35,601 nt of DNA. Source: Chara braunii. Its lineage: Eukaryota > Streptophyta > Charophyceae > Charales > Characeae. The position numbers and the translations under genes are program-made. Where the stretch lies: positions 1,227,070 to 1,262,670 of the forward strand of contig BFEA01000393.1 of NCBI GenBank assembly GCA_003427395.1. Reading direction: 5' to 3'. The notes below the pieces were generated by a model. The model ran no database searches. It saw only the letters and a list, made by a program, of their open reading frames with translations, and was not told the origin of the DNA. Shown here piece by piece: positions 17,906 to 26,638 of the stretch (position 1 is the stretch's first letter; each line of letters starts with the position of its first letter).

Positions 17906-19290
17906 ACCAAGCGTGAAACCCAACATTAGTCCTAGTCCCTTTAACACACAGTCAAAAGAAATAAAATAAAACATCTGCAGATACTTACATCATAAAAAGT
18001 CAACCTTTGACCAGCTCAAGTCAAGCACCACAAAACAATCATGCAACCGTCAACAATAAGTTGGCTATCGACGATAATATAAATGCAGCCGACAAGGTAG
18101 TCGGCTGCCTTAGTTTGACTTGATGAGACGGGTTGCCAAAGTCATCCATTCCAGCCTACTGCCAACCTGAGACTCCACGCACATACCCGTCTTCATCCGT
18201 TTCCAATCTTTTCGGATGACATGCTACTTTGCGGTTGATTCTTGATCAGGGGCATTGCTTGAAGTGTTGCATGCCTCTCCCTCTAAGAAGTGGTCTGGGG
18301 TCCTCCTCCTCCTCCTACGAGCACAAGACTCGAATCTCAGAAGTCGGGCCGTCTCCACCGAATCGGCAAGTAAACCCCCGTAGAACGGTCCACTCCGGGT
18401 CGATAACAGGGTCGGCTCCGAAAGCAACGAACCCCCCCAGATGCTTCCTAGAGATAGAAGATGTGTCTACTGCAAGCGACCTTCATATATTCTTCATTTT
18501 TCCTAAGTCCAGGGTAACTTCGATGAAAAAATTCAGAGGAGACAGAAAATGAAAATCATTTGGACAGGTACAGGAAGATAAGGTTATTCGGGATAGAATA
18601 GGTCAATCCTCGGAAAAAAGTAAGTTCGTTTGACCTTATTCTGCTTAATTTCAACCGGATTCATTCTACGACACACGCTGAATAATCTTTTCCAAAACAA
18701 CAAGTCTTTTTGACACGCAGGCAGGTAAGAGGTAGAAAGAAAACAATCTTTTCATCTTCCCGAATAGGCATAATCAATCTCCTCTGCAAGCATCTTTCTA
18801 CCTACCTACACGGCATGCATAGAAAACAAGTTCAAAAGAAAACAGTACAATCCCAGATTCGAGTCAGACCACTCCATTCACATGCATGACTCACACAACT
18901 TTCTTCTGCCTTTTCTTTTGAACATTCGAAATAACAAGGTCAAACAAAGTGTGGGTTCACACAGGTGTGAAGGGAAATCTGAGTCATTCAACTGACCTTG
19001 AGTGAAGTTGAAGAGACGGCCCACTCAAGAAGACCGTGTAAAATCACACTCCAGAGAAGGCAATCGTCACAACAAGTCGCCCGCAAAGCGATCCACACCA
19101 CTCCCTAGAGCGATAGCTTGGCGCGACACCCTCTCAACACACAACCACCTCCCAGTAATCCAATAACATCTTCGCGCCGTCGTCACTCACCCCCAATTTC
19201 AGTGCGCCATTACGGTGTCGCACTCACACCACTTTCAAGCGCACCACCACTTTGCGGTACCTTCCCTGTGTCAATGCCCAGTCGCCGCTT
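17906..19290. other. No gene recognised; one perfect hairpin
   Basis: About 1.4 kb without coding motifs. 18085-18108 is a perfect 9-bp hairpin, GCAGCCGAC-AAGGTA-GTCGGCTGC. 18230-18440 carries CCTCCTCCT and an ACTCGAATC box but no foldable tRNA. The remainder is ordinary AT/GC-mixed sequence. Confidence 0.5.
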
Positions 19291-19299
19291 AATATAATC

Positions 19300-19600
19300 A
19301 GTGCAAGAATACTGCCGCCTCCGCCGCAAAACCCGGCAGCGCTTCCGCACTACTACCAATAAACCCAGTGTCGTTGCCGCAAAAATTCGGCAGCGCTTCC
19401 GCGTCACTACTTAGAACGTACTGCCGCCGCCGCAAAAAAAACGGCAGCGCTTCCGCGTTACTATCAAAAAGCGTCGTCGTTGCCGTGCCAAGCAGGCAGA
19501 GTCTCCTCCGCACCGCTTGCCGAAGACTTGCCGCCGCCGTGCAAAACGGGCAGAGTTTCCCCTGCACCGCTTGCTGAAAAACTTGCCGCGAACAGCAGCA
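19300..19600. repeat. 54-bp tandem repeat, about 5 copies, GGCAG hairpin core
   Basis: GGCAG words fall at 19335, 19389, 19443, 19495 and 19549: spacing 54, 54, 52 and 54. The best units carry GGCAGCGCTTCCGC preceded by a CTGCCGCCGCC or TTGCCGCAAAA word that can pair with CGGCAG. Because 54 is 18 codons, frames stay open on the - strand, giving an 18-residue repeat (for example SDAEALPNF, SSAEALPGF). Whether any frame is translated cannot be said; there is no recognisable domain and I treat it as non-coding. Confidence 0.8.
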
Positions 19601-19960
19601 CGTCCTGCTGGCACCCCGCCGCACGTTGGATATGGCAGCCTCTCTTCTCCTCACCTCGCCAAGATGGCGGCTATGGCTGTGTTTCACAGTTATGGCCACC
19701 TCCAGCAATTCTCCTCCCTCACTTGCAGACCTCCACTCAACTCCCTCTCACTCCACCAGCAGCTCCTCCTCCAGCAGCATAATGCTGCACCCCACTCCAC
19801 ACTCAATCAGAATGTGGGCAGCACCTCAACTGAGTGAGGATGTTGCTGACCAACCCTGCTTTTATAGTTGGGCTGGAGTGGAGGTCAGCCACTTGAGGCT
19901 CAACCGAAAAACGGGGCTGAGCCTGGCCCTCAATCTGCACTTCGATCGAGGGTTGGGAAT

Positions 19961-20356
19961 CTTGATGTTCCACTAGGAACATCAAGTCCCTGGCTTTGGC
20001 TATGCACCTGGCCGTCACCCCAAGCCAGGCGCAGCGTCGAAATGGTTGTATCAAGCCATTCTCAGCAGCCTGTTCAAAACGAACAGGCGCAGTCCCATCA
20101 GCCTCTAGAAGCTTCTGGGGGCTGCACTTGTTCCACGGCCGCAGCCACATTCGCGGCCGTCACATTTCTCTCTCTCTCCCCCTTCCTTTCTTTCTTTCTC
20201 TTTTTTTTTTTCTTTTTACCCCCCTTTTGTTTCTTTGTGAGGGGGCAACTCGCCGTTTGAAACGAACGGCCGTCCCCCTAGTCATTTCCCAGAGCCGAGC
20301 TGCCCGTTGCTCATACGAACGGGCGCAGGCAGGCCTTCAACCATAAGGGGGGAGGA

Positions 20357-20426
<70 letters not shown>

Positions 20427-20828
20427 GTCGCGATCATTCGTCGCAGAAAGGAAACCACCCAAAGGGTGTGCAGAGAGTCCCTCGTAACTCGAGAGCAAGG
20501 TCCCAAAACCCAAGCCCGGAACGTGGCCGCGTTCCGTGGCAGATTCATTCGATTTTGCCCATCCTACTGATGGGAAGACAGCTCGTTCGTTGAAACGAAC
20601 GGGTGCTTTAGGGAACTCACGAGCAGAAACTGGGGGGGGGAGGAAAAAAACAAAAGAATCTAAAAACAAAATTAAAATAAGAAAATCTAAGTGAATCTAA
20701 AAGAAGAAAGTTAAAGAAAATCTAAAAAACAAAGAAAAGAAAAAAACCAAAAACCAAAAAAAAGAAAAAAGAAAAAAAAAACTTACCCTGCAGCAGAGAA
20801 AAAACGGTCGCCCGTTTTTACGGGCGAC
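19961..20828. repeat. Cluster of short perfect hairpins with differing stems
   Basis: Perfect stem-loops: 19961-19986 (CTTGATGTTCC/GGAACATCAAG, loop ACTA), 20068-20088 (GCCTGTTC/GAACAGGC), 20252-20270 (GCCGTT/AACGGC), 20302-20324 (GCCCGTT/AACGGGC), 20582-20603 (CTCGTTCGT/ACGAACGGG with one G-U), 20807-20828 (GTCGCCCGT/ACGGGCGAC, loop TTTT). Several share CGTT/AACG at the loop side but differ outside it with pairing kept. There is no ORF across them. The interval 19601-19960 shows no gene. Confidence 0.75.
20358..20424 (+). repeat. (CT)n microsatellite
   Basis: About 33 CT units. The Ser/Leu and Arg/Glu frames across it are artefacts. A long A-rich tract (20640-20785) with AAAATCTAA words lies downstream. 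Confidence 0.95.
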
Positions 20829-20904
20829 TGTCCAGTGCACTGGAGCTTGAAACGCCCCTGACACTTCTCATAGCGCCACATGGCACTTCATATTTTAGCT
20901 AGGG

Positions 20905-21194
20905 TTTTTTTTTTTTTTTTTNTAAATGCCGTTGGCTTATGCCAAGGGCCACATCGCAGGTCACTTCGGGCATGGTCCCACTAGCAAACAGGATCGGATC
21001 GAATGCCTGAATCTGGACGAGATTAGGGAGATGTGCAGGAAATCGAGATTGAACTGCTTTTATGCATCTCTGCATAAGACACATCCAGATTCAGGATTTC
21101 GATCCTATCCTTTTTGCTAGTGGGACCTCTGCCCTCGTGGTATACCCTCGATTGTTGAACTACTGACCCGAGTTCAAATCCCAAAAAAAAAAAA
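20905..21194. repeat. 290-bp foldback of two inverted A-tailed tRNA-like repeats
   Basis: The inner arms GTCCCACTAGCAAACAGGAT... (20972-21015) and its complement (21082-21126) match over about 39 of 44 bases and begin CTAGTGGGAC on the outer side. Further out they remain weakly similar, and each side ends in a homopolymer: T run (20905-20921) on the left, A12 (about 21182-21194) on the right. The right half has a B-box-like GAGTTCAAATCCC and TCGTGGTATA, with TGGGA/TCCCA able to pair as a short acceptor stem. The simplest reading is two SINE copies in head-to-head inversion; a single foldback transposon is possible. Confidence 0.62.
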
Positions 21195-21260
21195 TTCGTT
21201 TATTTTTATTGTTATTTTCGATTTATGCGTGTCATCCTTGCGCAGGGGCCATGCTAATCT
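21195..21260 (-). pseudogene. U6 snRNA fragment, 3' half with A-rich tail
   Basis: On the - strand AGATTAGCATGGCCCCTGC, GCAAGGATGACACGCATAAA and TCGA (21260-21218) match the 3' half of plant U6, then AAATAACAATAAAAATAAACG forms an A-rich tail. The 5' half is missing, and the sequence before it (CGCACGGCCG) is unrelated. With the copy at 1776 the two pieces overlap in GATTAGCATGGCCCCTGCGC and together span most of U6. No target-site duplication was found. Confidence 0.83.
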
Positions 21261-21284
21261 CGGCCGTGCGATCTCACGATCGCA

Positions 21285-21396
21285 CGACCGGGATCGACCG
21301 CCCAAATGTCTGGCGGCCAGCTCCCAAAAAGGAGCTCGCATGGCCGGGATCGACCGCCCAAATGCCTGGCGGCCAGCTCCCAAAAAGGAGCTAGCG
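21285..21396 (+). repeat. 56-bp tandem duplication with AGCTCC/GGAGCT hairpin
   Basis: Two copies (21285-21340, 21341-21396) share GGGATCGACCGCCCAAATG and CTGGCGGCCAGCTCCCAAAA with few differences. Each contains the perfect hairpin AGCTCC-CAAAAA-GGAGCT (21319-21336, 21375-21392). Confidence 0.88.
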
Positions 21397-21468
21397 CCAG
21401 TAGGCGCAGTCTGGTTTCATTGCCCGAATCTGCAGGGTGACAGACCAATGCGTAAACCTACTGGGCTA

Positions 21469-21514
21469 GCTCCTATTATAGAAGTAATAGGAGCCGCTCT
21501 TCTATAAGAAGAGC
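21469..21514. repeat. Double hairpin
   Basis: Two perfect hairpins one base apart: GCTCCTATTA-TAGAAG-TAATAGGAGC (21469-21494) and GCTCTTCT-ATA-AGAAGAGC (21496-21514). Both begin GCTC and end GAGC but differ in the stem. Adjacent paired hairpins like this resemble double-hairpin elements known from some organellar genomes; here they are in transposon-rich DNA. Confidence 0.75.
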
Positions 21515-21534
21515 TCTGCCCAACCATCCTGCCG

Positions 21535-21660
21535 GCCTATGGCTTGGCAGGCCCTGCCTGCCAGCGACCCTGCAGCCGTGCCTGCCCATGGCCCGGTAGG
21601 CCATGCCTGCCCATGGCCTTGCAGGCCCTGCCCGCGTGTGGCCTTCCCATGGATGGTTGT
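21535..21660 (+). repeat. 24/25-bp tandem repeat, GCCTGCCCATGGCC type
   Basis: Four to five imperfect units of CCTGCCCATGGCCYKGYAGG spaced 24-25 bases, rich in GGCC and CATGG palindromes. Open frames (Ala/Pro-rich) follow from the repeat. 21661-21999 has no gene but carries one more perfect hairpin, CGGACGCT-AGA-AGCGTCCG (21911-21929). Confidence 0.75.
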
Positions 21661-21999
21661 CCACTATAGCTCCGAGGTCACCCAACGGGTAGGCCTCGAC
21701 ATTGGACTGTTGGCCTCCCTTGGCTCGAGGTCAATCCCTGCGACCCAGAAAAACTTCGTATTCCTTCCGCGTCACGGCACGACTGTTCTTTTTAGCCTAC
21801 GTAGACCCTGAATCGCCCGACTGTTATAGGTCTAGCCCTAGCGTTTCCATGTCCGTACGCCTCAGTGGCTTCGACAAAAACAACGCACTGCCGACTACTA
21901 TCATTACATTCGGACGCTAGAAGCGTCCGGATGAAAACTCAAAACCTTTTAATCTCTCAGCCATAGGTCAGGTCTGAATAAACATTGGCAACGTCAGTC

Positions 22000-22172
22000 T
22001 CATCAAGTCCTTCAATTCAGCGAGAAAGTCGGACAACATCCAATGTTGAAAAACCCCGACAAATACCCTTGTCAAGGTATTTGCCCCGACACCGGGCAGG
22101 ACACAGGCCGAACTAGCAAATAGCCAAATAGGCCCTGGCTGTAGGCCAGGGCAGATAGAGGCCTGTTGCACT
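22000..22172 (-). repeat. LTR-like fragment, related to 26276-26330
   Basis: On the - strand TGCAACAGGCCTCTATCTGC and CCTGGCCTACAGCC match 26276-26310, and CCTGCCCGGTGTCGG matches 26398-26417. It contains a foldback (GACAAATACCC...AAGGTATTTG, about 22050-22090) and the hairpin GCCCTGGC-TGTAG-GCCAGGGC (22132-22152). It joins the broken end of LINE C's endonuclease at about 22173. Confidence 0.6.
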
Positions 22173-22175
22173 AGT

Positions 22176-23195
22176 GGCAGTCCGAGAATGGGTCTTTGCC
22201 CATTTCTGATTCTGCGTGAGCTATTAGCTTGACCAGGGATCTTTCTTCCCAGTTCCTTTTCGCAGCCTTCATTCTTGAGAAGGTGATCAACGCCTGTCTC
22301 AGAATAGCAATTCCTGTGTCTGCCCACTGAAGGTGGTGAGCAAACAAATCTTTCGCATCCTGCCATTTAATCATGTGAGTGATTATCCATTCTATAATAT
22401 CGGGATCTTTTAGCAGGTTTGTGTTTAACTGAAACGGGGGGCGGTATTGTTCCACAATATCTTTAGGGAGGATGTTCCGGAGTACTGGATGATGATCAAA
22501 CATGGAGGCAGGTACCACATCGCACCAGATGCTGCGATCCAACGGGCATCCCCGGACCAAGAAGAAATCCAACCTTCTCCATGGAGTTGGGGAGGTGGGC
22601 GTAGGTGGGGGGCCGAACCAGGTAAAACCATTTTCCTGGGGATGGAAGGTCCTATATGGATCAGCTAGTATCTGTGTTTCACAAAAGGAGGAAAGTAGAA
22701 TAGAATCAGATTGTAGAGGGGCAGAGCCAAGGGTATCCAGGCCTGGGTTTAACACTGCATTCCAATCCCCACACACGATCAGGTTCTCTGTATCCAGTAA
22801 ACAGCTTGGAAGATTCGCAAAGAAGTCTTTGCGTCTGTTGTATTCAACAGGCGCATAAACTGTCATAATGGCCCATTCTGCCGCCTCTATCAAAAATTTG
22901 AGCCATGCCCAACGTCCTTCATTATCATGGTATTGATCCAATATCAAGATGTCCAAGTCTTTGTTTACCAGTATGGCTACCCCACCTTTGGTTCCTTCTG
23001 CCGGGGACCAAATCTGGGGCCCATCCCACCAACGTTGAATAGCAGTAATTTTTTGCAGGTCTAGTTTTAGTCTCTTGTAAGCAAGCTATCAACACATTTT
23101 GTGAGTGGAGCCATTCTTTAAATCTAGCTTTTTAAAAAAAATTATTAGAGTCCCCAAAACCACACACATTCCACGTCAGGAACCTGATTCTACTT
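22176..23195 (-). pseudogene. LINE C ORF2 5' part: APE-type endonuclease
   Basis: The endonuclease starts IRFLTWNVCGFG near 23190, then VLIACLQETKLDLQKI (about 23070), GGVAILVNKDLDILIL (about 22950), IVCGDWNAVLNPGLD (about 22770), WRRLDFFLVRG (about 22570) and FDHHPVLRN (about 22495). These match the conserved Asn, Glu, GDWN, DFF and DHH/SDH positions of AP-endonuclease-like LINE nucleases, so the catalytic set looks nearly complete. A frameshift lies in a T/A run at about 23128-23138. After the nuclease comes a helical linker (AKRNWEERSLVKLIAHAESE) that ends at the LTR-like junction. No RT follows on this strand. Confidence 0.88.
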
Positions 23196-23311
23196 GGTAG
23201 AACCATTTCCTGAACCTCTGCCGCATGGAAGCTGGATGCGGGCTACGGGTTTGCCTTTGGCCGAGGACCCCCTTCCCCTTGGCCGGGAGGGCTGTGAAAA
23301 ATTTTCTCCCA

Positions 23312-25040
23312 CTATCGGGGGGGGAGAGGGGGGGGGAGCAACAAAGCGGCCAGTTCGGTTGTAAACTGCTCAGTCGTAAAGGCATCAGCCGCATCTGTAT
23401 GATGGAGCCATTTCGCTACGTCAGCCGCAGACAGGCCCTCTGGTAGAGATATGTCCCTTAGCGTGTCAGAGGTCGTGTCCAGAAGTCGAGCTAGCGGTAA
23501 CCAATAAATTTGTTGCGTGCGCAGTCTCTCCAAGTTTGCGGAGCAGGCGTGGAGTGCCAGACAGGCTATGTGTAAGACAATTTTGTTGCCCTGTTCATTA
23601 GTTACTATGCTTCATCCTCTTTTCGGTGTGTGAAGTATCATGCATGCACCGGAATCCTGCAAGCCCTGTTTCTTAATGACTGAAAGCCATACTGAGTGCG
23701 GTGGTGGGCCCGTGGTGGGCACTGCCGGCAGTGACAACGCCTCATCCTGATCTATATTTGTAAGTACCATAGGGCCGTGAGGTGATGGAGTGATCACCAA
23801 TGGGATCAGATACTCCTTTGTGTTGCTTGCAGCCCTATCTTTCGCTGACAGGATCTGCATCGGCCGAGACATGTCCAATTGCTTTGTTGAGCGGGGTTTT
23901 CCTTGCTTTAATTTGTCAGTGCCAGTGGGAGGGTGAGTGATTGGCTTCGACGAGTCTTCTCTACCCTTTGTCCGGACAACTTTTTTCTTTGTCGCTCACT
24001 ATTTCTTTGCAGGGGATGCCCCTATCGGGGGATAGATAGGTCTATCTCTCAACGTAGGGGCCTCTTTTGTCACTGGAGTCTCGTTATGGCTCCCGATTGA
24101 ACGGAACTCATCTTTGTCTGAACCGGAAGGGTTATTCGGTGGCGGATGGTCACTCATGGCATCCTTTAGTCGATATAGGTTTTTAACACCAAGGTCCGAT
24201 TCATAATCACCCTCGTCTTGAGGCGAGGTATATGCCACGTTTTCAAAGACTCGAGGCTCATTTGGATGCCCAGTCCCATCTGTCCGGGACAAGGGTTCCT
24301 CGTCCTCCCCCTCATCATCTTCTGAGGGGGAGGGGAAGGGGATCCCTTGACCTGGATGGATTTCTTCCTCCTCATGCAATACAATCTCATTGCCTTGTGG
24401 TACAAATTCCTGATCGTTGCTTCCCCGGTCGTTTCTATCATCTCTTTTCCATCTCTCCCGACCAGGTGTAGCCCGATCTTCTTCCATTTTGTCCACGAGA
24501 GCCAATTGGGTTTTCCCTTTTTCCATTTCTCTTTCCTCCCCAAGCTTCTCTTTCCCAATGTTTCTCTCCATCTCCGATATCGGTTTCTCCATTTGCGCAT
24601 CCTTCCCTTTTTCCCTACCGCCTTCCATCTCGTCCCTTTCTTTCTGCTTATCACCATTAATGCCCTCCTTGTCTGTTTGAATCTTCTCCCACTGCATCCC
24701 TTTCCCTTTCTCCCCATCCCCCGCCTCCTTACCTCCTTTCCTTTTCCCCCCTTTCTCCCCTCCATCCTCTTGAGGGTCCTTCTTTCCCCCCTCCTTTCCA
24801 ATTCCGGGTCCCTTTTCCTTGACCACCTTTGCGTAGGATTTTTTCCTTTTCGATTGGCAGTCATCATCCCCCTCTGAGTGGAAGTGACGTCTACAGGCAG
24901 GGCACCATGGAGTCTCTGCACACACTACCTCAAGTTCCACGTAGCCATCGGGTCCCAGGTCAATTACCAAGTATCTTTTGTATCGAAGTCGGACCGCTGA
25001 CTCGAGGTCAAACCTTACGATACCCTTCCACGCATCGAGT
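23312..25040 (-). pseudogene. LINE C ORF1: DUF4283/zinc-knuckle-like RNA-binding protein
   Basis: One reading frame runs from the junction near 25040 to 23312, about 575 codons, broken only by TAG-TGA at 23996-24001 and one TGA at 23609. The start of the real protein is lost; the open frame running further to 25327 is antisense to another element and is spurious. Seen from the N-terminus: GIVRFDLESAVRLRYKRYLV and PDGYVELEVVC (end of a DUF4283-like domain), a Cys/His cluster CPACRRHFHSEGDDDC (C-X2-C-X4-H-X6-C), a very charged Lys/Glu/Gly region, an acidic segment, and a C-terminal helical part (SAADVAKWLHHTDAADAFTT). In plant LINEs such ORF1 proteins bind the element RNA. Confidence 0.75.
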
Positions 25041-25315
25041 ACCTTTTGCGTTGGAAGGGCTATCCTGATGAGGAGGCTACTTGGGAGCCCCTCGAGCACT
25101 TGCAGCACACCCGAATGTTGGTGCATGCATATGACCGTGCTCGTCGTGCTGAGACATCTGCTCCTACTCAGCCGACTGACCCTTTTCCCCCTCCTCCGGA
25201 TGAGGAGATTGCTGAGGACGAGCCTGCTTCCTCTGAGGCCGTTCTTCATCAGCAGACGGACGCCTCCGCGCGTCCACAGCGCACTCGTCGATGCCCTCGG
25301 TGTCTCGACGATTGA
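25017..25315 (+). pseudogene. Chromovirus (Ty3/gypsy) Pol C-terminus with chromodomain
   Basis: The + strand reads IEYLLRWKGYPDEEATWEPL, then EHLQHTRMLVHAYDRARRAE and a Pro/Asp/Glu-rich tail to a TGA at 25313. LxRWKGYP...TWEP is the core of a chromodomain, which in chromoviruses sits at the integrase C-terminus and directs insertion to marked chromatin. Only this terminal piece remains; integrase and upstream parts are absent, cut by LINE C. A second frame (25394-25576, DFDMDSTPTSSTSSTTSTTS) may be a frameshifted Ser/Thr-rich tail. It overlaps, on the other strand, the false extension of LINE C ORF1. Confidence 0.88.
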
Positions 25316-25576
25316 TACTCTGATCACCCACTTCTCCCTACTGACTCACATCTTCAAGTACTCCATCATTGCTTTCTTCAGGATGTCAGCGTTTTGCGGC
25401 TCGACTTCGACATGGACTCGACTCCCACTTCATCGACGTCATCGACCACTTCGACAACTTCAGCTACCTTATCGGCTTCAGCTACTTTGGACGTGACTAC
25501 TTCACACCACCACCCTACCCTGTACATTCCCTTGCATGTGTCGCATGATGGTTCTCACTTAGTTGGGCCTCTCTGA

Positions 25577-26275
25577 GTTGGGCTCTCCCTTGGTATCGCA
25601 TAGACATTGGGACCGTAGTTTTATCTTGGCTTCCCTGCTCCCAGATCTACCTCCGTCCCCCAGTCGGTGAGTTGTGTGCATGTTTCCCTCACCCACTGCC
25701 CTCATCACCCTAGTGCCGGCTCTTGCATGCTTTCAGTAAGGCATATCTCCACCCTATTCCAATCTCCCCTTTTCATAGTCGACCCTGTATGGTGTCACCC
25801 TTTTGTCGAGCATTACCCACCTTGATGGTTTATCTGTTACGGTCATTGGTTTTGTTTCGTTACCACTCTCTCACCTTGAGCCTGATGACATATCCCACCT
25901 TCGTGTGTGACTGCCCTTAGGAGTTTTGATTCTTAGGCTGCATTCACCCCCTGTAAGACCATCCCACTCTTAGTGGCTCCGCGACATCACATTATCTTGT
26001 GACAAATTGCTCTTTTTCCTTTCAGCACCGAGGCCATTGCCTCCAGGACTTTAGGATTGTATCATGCTACATTTCATTTTCTGTTGTCAGTTAGGATGTG
26101 TATACCAAACATTCGTTTTTCATTTGACATTATGTAGCTTAGGTTGCATCGCATGGACTCCACATGGAGCTTGCTCCACATCCTAAATTTGTCATCTTTC
26201 TTTATTGCAGAGTTTCGCTGTTTTTGCGGAAAGCGTGTTTATGGCTCTTGTGATCCATTACAAGTCTGAGGATCG
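25577..26275 (+). other. 3' region of the chromovirus fragment; no gene
   Basis: Non-coding, probably the untranslated and LTR side of the chromovirus. 25952-26262 begins TGTAAGACCATCCC and ends CCATTACA (TGTAA/TTACA), a possible 311-base LTR, but there is no purine tract before it and no second copy in the window, so I hold this as weak. Confidence 0.35.
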
Positions 26276-26638
26276 TGCAACAGGCCTCTATCTGCCCTGG
26301 CCTACAGCCAAGGCCTATTCGACTATTTGCCAATTTCTGTGGGACCAGGAAGTGGCTTGACCCCACAGGTCGTGTACTGTTTCAGTCTAGTCCAGTCCTG
26401 CCCGGTACCACTGTCGGTACCAGGCCATTCCAGTCCAGTCCAGTCCAGTCAGTCCGTTGGGGGTATACCCCAGATGCAGTCTGTATTTCGTCATTCTTTA
26501 CTTTTGCACATCTTGGAGTACGTGTGTGTTGAGTCTACGTCGGAGTTGCGCTGTCCCTTCCAACTCCATCTCTACCTCCTCCTTTGTCAACCCTCCTTGT
26601 CCATCCTGACGGACCGCCATCCCGAAAGGTCCGGCACA
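26276..26638 (+). mobile_element. LTR-like repeat (solo or terminal), related to 16634-16916
   Basis: It begins TGCAACAGGCC and ends GGTCCGGCACA (TG...CA, 363 bases). The first 55 bases match 22118-22172 and the last 240 match the LTR at 16634-16916, each on the opposite strand. It therefore ties these loci into one LTR family with different 5' parts. No primer site follows: LINE D starts at 26639. Flanking 5-mers (GATCG, AATGG) do not match, so a simple intact insertion is not supported. Confidence 0.68.

Larger units (their letters stand above)
22173..25045 (-). mobile_element. LINE C, ORF1 plus endonuclease; RT half missing
   Basis: A - strand LINE cut at both ends: the 5' end meets an opposite-strand chromodomain fragment near 25020-25050, and the 3' end stops after the endonuclease, where an LTR-like fragment begins. 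The missing RT portion is of the kind found on the other strand at 26639-27440 (LINE D). Confidence 0.75.

Noticed and set aside
21120-21181. A functional tRNA gene
   Set aside because: B-box-like GAGTTCAAATCCC and a 5-bp acceptor-like pairing exist, but D, anticodon and T arms do not fold; kept only as a tRNA-like repeat.
24347-24877. 176-codon + strand ORF rich in Phe/Leu/Ser
   Set aside because: Antisense of the Lys/Glu-rich region of LINE C ORF1.
25065-25085. Hammerhead core CCTGATGAGG on + strand
   Set aside because: It is codon sequence (YPDEEAT) of the chromodomain; no stems or GAAA.
25952-26262. Chromovirus 3' LTR
   Set aside because: TGTAA/TTACA ends are suggestive, but no polypurine tract, primer site or second copy is visible; not listed as a separate feature.
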